Source: Planctomycetota bacterium
GTDB taxonomy: Bacteria > Planctomycetota > UBA8108 > UBA1146 > JAJFFE01
Length of the DNA stretch: 8,416 nucleotides
Assembly: GCA_020425835.1 (NCBI GenBank)
Contig: JAGQRC010000111.1
Coordinates: forward strand, 1-8,416
Direction: 5' to 3'
In this document: positions 7,039 through 8,416 of the stretch, piece after piece
How positions within the stretch are numbered: position 1 is the stretch's first letter
Layout: every line of letters begins with the position of its first letter
Translations under genes and position numbers: made by a program
Notes under the pieces: generated by a model
The model's input: only the letters and a program-made list of their open reading frames with translations
Database searches by the model: none
Told to the model about the DNA's origin: nothing

Positions 7039-7494
7039 TCAGGGTGTCAACGCGACGAGGGCGTCGGTGCCGCGCTCCGCCATTGTGGCGAGAGCGGCCG
7101 TGAGCTGACGCTTCAACATCTTCTTCCGCCACCCCCCGGACATCATGGCTCGGCTCAAGAAGCCGCCGAAACCCTCGAATCCGTTGTGATCGAGGTGGAG
7201 CCGGGTGCCTCCATCGACGGATTCGAGGCGAAAGCTCACGGTCGTCGGCTTCTGCTTCTCGTCACCGACCCAGGAGAACACGAGGCGTTGTGGGGGGGTG
7301 ATGGCGAGGACTTCGCAGTCGACGTATCCGCGCCACCCCGGCACCTTCTTCCAGCGGAATTGGAAGCGGCTTCCGACCTGAGGAACGAAGTCGGTGGGCA
7401 TCAGCCACGCGCTCAGGCCTCGGGCCGTCGCGACCGCCTCCCACACCCGTTCGATCGGGTGGGGATAGGTGCGCTCGAGATGGATTCCCTTCAT
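7039..7494 (-). CDS. SRPBCC protein, AHSA1 type (Aha1-like / START)
   Basis: This is a 151-residue protein with the typical AHSA1 order: IHLERTYPHPIERVWEAVATARGLSAWL at 4-31, GSRFQFRW at 41-48, GYVDCEVLAITPPQRLVFSW at 56-75, TTVSFRLESVDGGTRLHLDHNGF at 84-106, and a final helix around 121-141. This is the full length for a single-domain member, which binds small hydrophobic ligands; the natural ligand is unknown in most cases. It starts 9 nt after the ArsR gene, with GCGAGGA just before the ATG. The ArsR-AHSA1 pairing is common in bacteria and suggests a cytoplasmic response to a small molecule. No signal peptide is seen. Confidence 0.88.
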   Translation of the reverse strand: MKGIHLERTYPHPIERVWEAVATARGLSAWLMPTDFVPQVGSRFQFRWKKVPGWRGYVDCEVLAITPPQRLVFSWVGDEKQKPTTVSFRLESVDGGTRLHLDHNGFEGFGGFLSRAMMSGGWRKKMLKRQLTAALATMAERGTDALVALTP

Positions 7495-7503
7495 CGGTCC
7501 TCG

Positions 7504-7872
7504 CTATTCAGGCTCTGCGCTTCGATCGTCAGAGTCCGGGTTTCGGTCGAGATGGCGTCCAAGGTCATCGAGGCGTTCCTCCCAGAATCGTCGGTACAAG
7601 TCGATCCACTGGTCGACGTCACGAAGCGGGGCCGGCCGGAGCGAGTAGAGTTGTGAGCGACCACTTCGCCGGACGCGGACCAGGCCCGCGTCGCGCAGCA
7701 CCCTCAAGTGCTTGCTCAGGGCCGGTTGGCTGGCTGCAAACCCATCCCCGAGGTTCAGTGCCGGCGTTTCGCCTTCGACCGCGAGTCGATCGAGGATCCG
7801 TCGCCGAACGGGATCTGCGATGGCGCGGAAGACCCGCCGGCTCTCGGAGTCTCGCGTCGGTGAGTCAGCCAT
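7504..7872 (-). CDS. ArsR-family winged-helix transcriptional repressor
   Basis: This is a 122-residue protein. Residues 13-32 (RVFRAIADPVRRRILDRLAV) are the usual ArsR opening helix. The helix-turn-helix is at about 40-62 (AASQPALSKHLRVLRDAGLV) and the wing at 64-78 (RVRRSGRSQLYSLRP). It contains no cysteine, so it lacks the Cys metal site of the arsenic sensors and belongs with the ArsR repressors that accompany AHSA1 proteins. The C-terminal RRFWEERLDDLGRHL helix fits that group, and the last dozen residues are acidic and probably disordered. It leads a three-gene operon and its own promoter carries a matching inverted repeat, so self-repression is likely. The signal is unknown. There is no Shine-Dalgarno before the ATG (see promoter). 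Confidence 0.92.
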   Translation of the reverse strand: MADSPTRDSESRRVFRAIADPVRRRILDRLAVEGETPALNLGDGFAASQPALSKHLRVLRDAGLVRVRRSGRSQLYSLRPAPLRDVDQWIDLYRRFWEERLDDLGRHLDRNPDSDDRSAEPE

Positions 7873-7906
7873 GGCGGAAATATATAACGAAACGGTTATG
7901 CGTCAA
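7872..7906 (-). promoter_or_regulatory. Promoter of the arsR operon, probably leaderless
   Basis: On the - strand, TTGACG (7906-7901) and TATATT (7884-7879) are each 5 of 6 to the sigma-70 consensus, with a 16-nt spacer. Six bases (TCCGCC) separate the -10 box from the ATG, so transcription should start on or beside the A at 7872. No purine-rich Shine-Dalgarno exists there, which agrees with a leaderless message. Confidence 0.7.
7884..7899. promoter_or_regulatory. Operator-like inverted repeat in the arsR promoter spacer
   Basis: ATAAC (7884-7888) and GTTAT (7895-7899) are perfect inverted arms around six bases. The right arm reads CGGTTAT against ATAACGA on the left, close to the ATAACC-type half sites often seen before ArsR/AHSA1 operons. 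The repeat fills the spacer and touches the -10 box, so a bound repressor would block polymerase. The bound protein is inferred to be the adjacent ArsR. Confidence 0.6.
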
Positions 7907-7978
7907 CCGTGTCCTTCGATTTCTCGCGCCGGGGTCGCCGAGCCGATCGTGTCCGACGTACCGGTTGCGCGGGATGGT

Positions 7979-8020
7979 CGGTGCCCTCTGCACCGTCAGC
8001 ACCGCGCCGACGCTCGTCGG
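7979..8020 (-). terminator. Paired hairpins after the methyltransferase gene, weak terminator candidate
   Basis: Two stem-loops lie downstream of the methyltransferase stop on the - strand: CCGACG-2 nt-CGTCGG at 8007-8020, five bases after the stop, and CGGTGC-5 nt-GCACCG at 7979-7995. Neither is followed by a T-run, so intrinsic termination is doubtful; they may protect the 3' end or separate this gene from the ArsR operon promoter. Confidence 0.3.
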
Positions 8021-8025
8021 ACCGC

Positions 8026-8416
8026 TCAATCCCGACGGAGCGCGAAGTAGATGAACGTGTACTCGCGATCGACCCGCTCCCAGCGCACGGCTCGCTCATG
8101 GGTCGTGAGCCCGAGCGGCGTCACGAGCCGGAAGCCGACCTCTTCCGCTCGTTTGCAGAGCCCTTCGATCTCGTGGGGTTGGAAGACCTTCATCTCGGGT
8201 TGGTCCTCTCCGTACGGGAAAATGCCCGAGCAGTCGATCGGCTCCGACCAGTAGTCGGTCGAGGTGAGGAGCCAACCTCCGGGTCGAATCACTCGGGCCA
8301 TCTCCCGCAGGTAGGCGTCGAGATCGACGCCGTGCTCGATCACCGAGATGGAGGTGACCGCGGCGAAGTGGCCGTCCGGGTAGTTCGTCGCCGAGAGGTC
8401 CTGGACCGAGAACGAG
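8026..8416 (-). CDS. Class I SAM-dependent methyltransferase, 5'-truncated by window edge
   Basis: The frame stays open to the right edge, so only the last 130 residues are present. The visible part reads VQDLSATNYPDGHFAAVTSISVIEHGVDLDAYLREMARVI-RPGGWLLTSTDYW, split here for length: the acidic D-L after motif II, motif IV (FAAVTSISVIEH) and motif V/VI (RVIRPGGWLLTS) of class I methyltransferases. The SAM-binding E/D-x-G-x-G loop would lie upstream. A GTG at 8343 is an internal Val codon, not the start. The C-terminal part ends with strands like TFIYFALRRD. Substrate cannot be told; the family includes enzymes for lipids, quinones and sugars. It runs in the same direction as the ArsR operon, 153 bp upstream of it, but that operon has its own promoter. 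Confidence 0.85.
   Translation of the reverse strand, partial: SFSVQDLSATNYPDGHFAAVTSISVIEHGVDLDAYLREMARVIRPGGWLLTSTDYWSEPIDCSGIFPYGEDQPEMKVFQPHEIEGLCKRAEEVGFRLVTPLGLTTHERAVRWERVDREYTFIYFALRRD

Noticed and set aside
7009..7656. 215-residue + strand frame opposite the AHSA1-type gene
   Set aside because: Shadow of the - strand gene, which has full family motifs, operon spacing and a ribosome-binding site.

Overview
This is a high-GC bacterial window with tightly packed genes on both strands. It holds eight protein-coding genes, two of them cut by the window edges. No rRNA, tRNA, CRISPR array or intact insertion sequence was seen. The large secreted protein with a type I dockerin and no cohesin nearby, next to a secreted-type lipase-like hydrolase, suggests an environmental bacterium such as a Planctomycetota or Myxococcota member. 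This assignment is inference; the window carries no taxonomic marker gene.

Left part (1-4611, + strand): a two-gene unit for probable secreted proteins. The 3' part of an alpha/beta-hydrolase (lipase/esterase-like, AHSKGG nucleophile elbow) overlaps by ATGA the start of a 1102-residue modular protein. That protein has a signal peptide, beta-sandwich modules (one clearly duplicated, with Ca-binding-type D-x-N/D-G-N loops), a cysteine-rich section, a helical section and a C-terminal type I dockerin. A strong 24-nt perfect palindrome followed by T-rich sequence (4680-4710) ends the unit.

Middle part (4829-6627, + strand): a family 2 glycosyltransferase, best started at GTG 4829. It is followed by a DinB-like three-histidine protein and a membrane-anchored SRPBCC (START-like) protein. 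The last two form a short operon, with 13 nt between them and good ribosome-binding sites.

Convergence zone (6628-6800): an imperfect tandem repeat of period 77 bp. Its first copy contains the stop codon of the SRPBCC gene.

Right part (6801-7872, - strand): an ArsR regulator, an AHSA1-type SRPBCC protein and a DUF4287-like small protein, in one operon. Its promoter is near-consensus with an operator-like inverted repeat in the spacer. The predicted transcription start falls on the A of the ArsR start codon, so the message is probably leaderless. At the right edge (8026-8416, - strand) lies the 3' part of a class I SAM-dependent methyltransferase gene.

Most genes belong to known families. 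The less ordinary material is the coupled hydrolase/dockerin pair with its unrecognised Cys-rich and helical sections, the 77-bp tandem repeat that supplies a stop codon, and the leaderless self-repression layout of the ArsR/AHSA1/DUF4287 operon.
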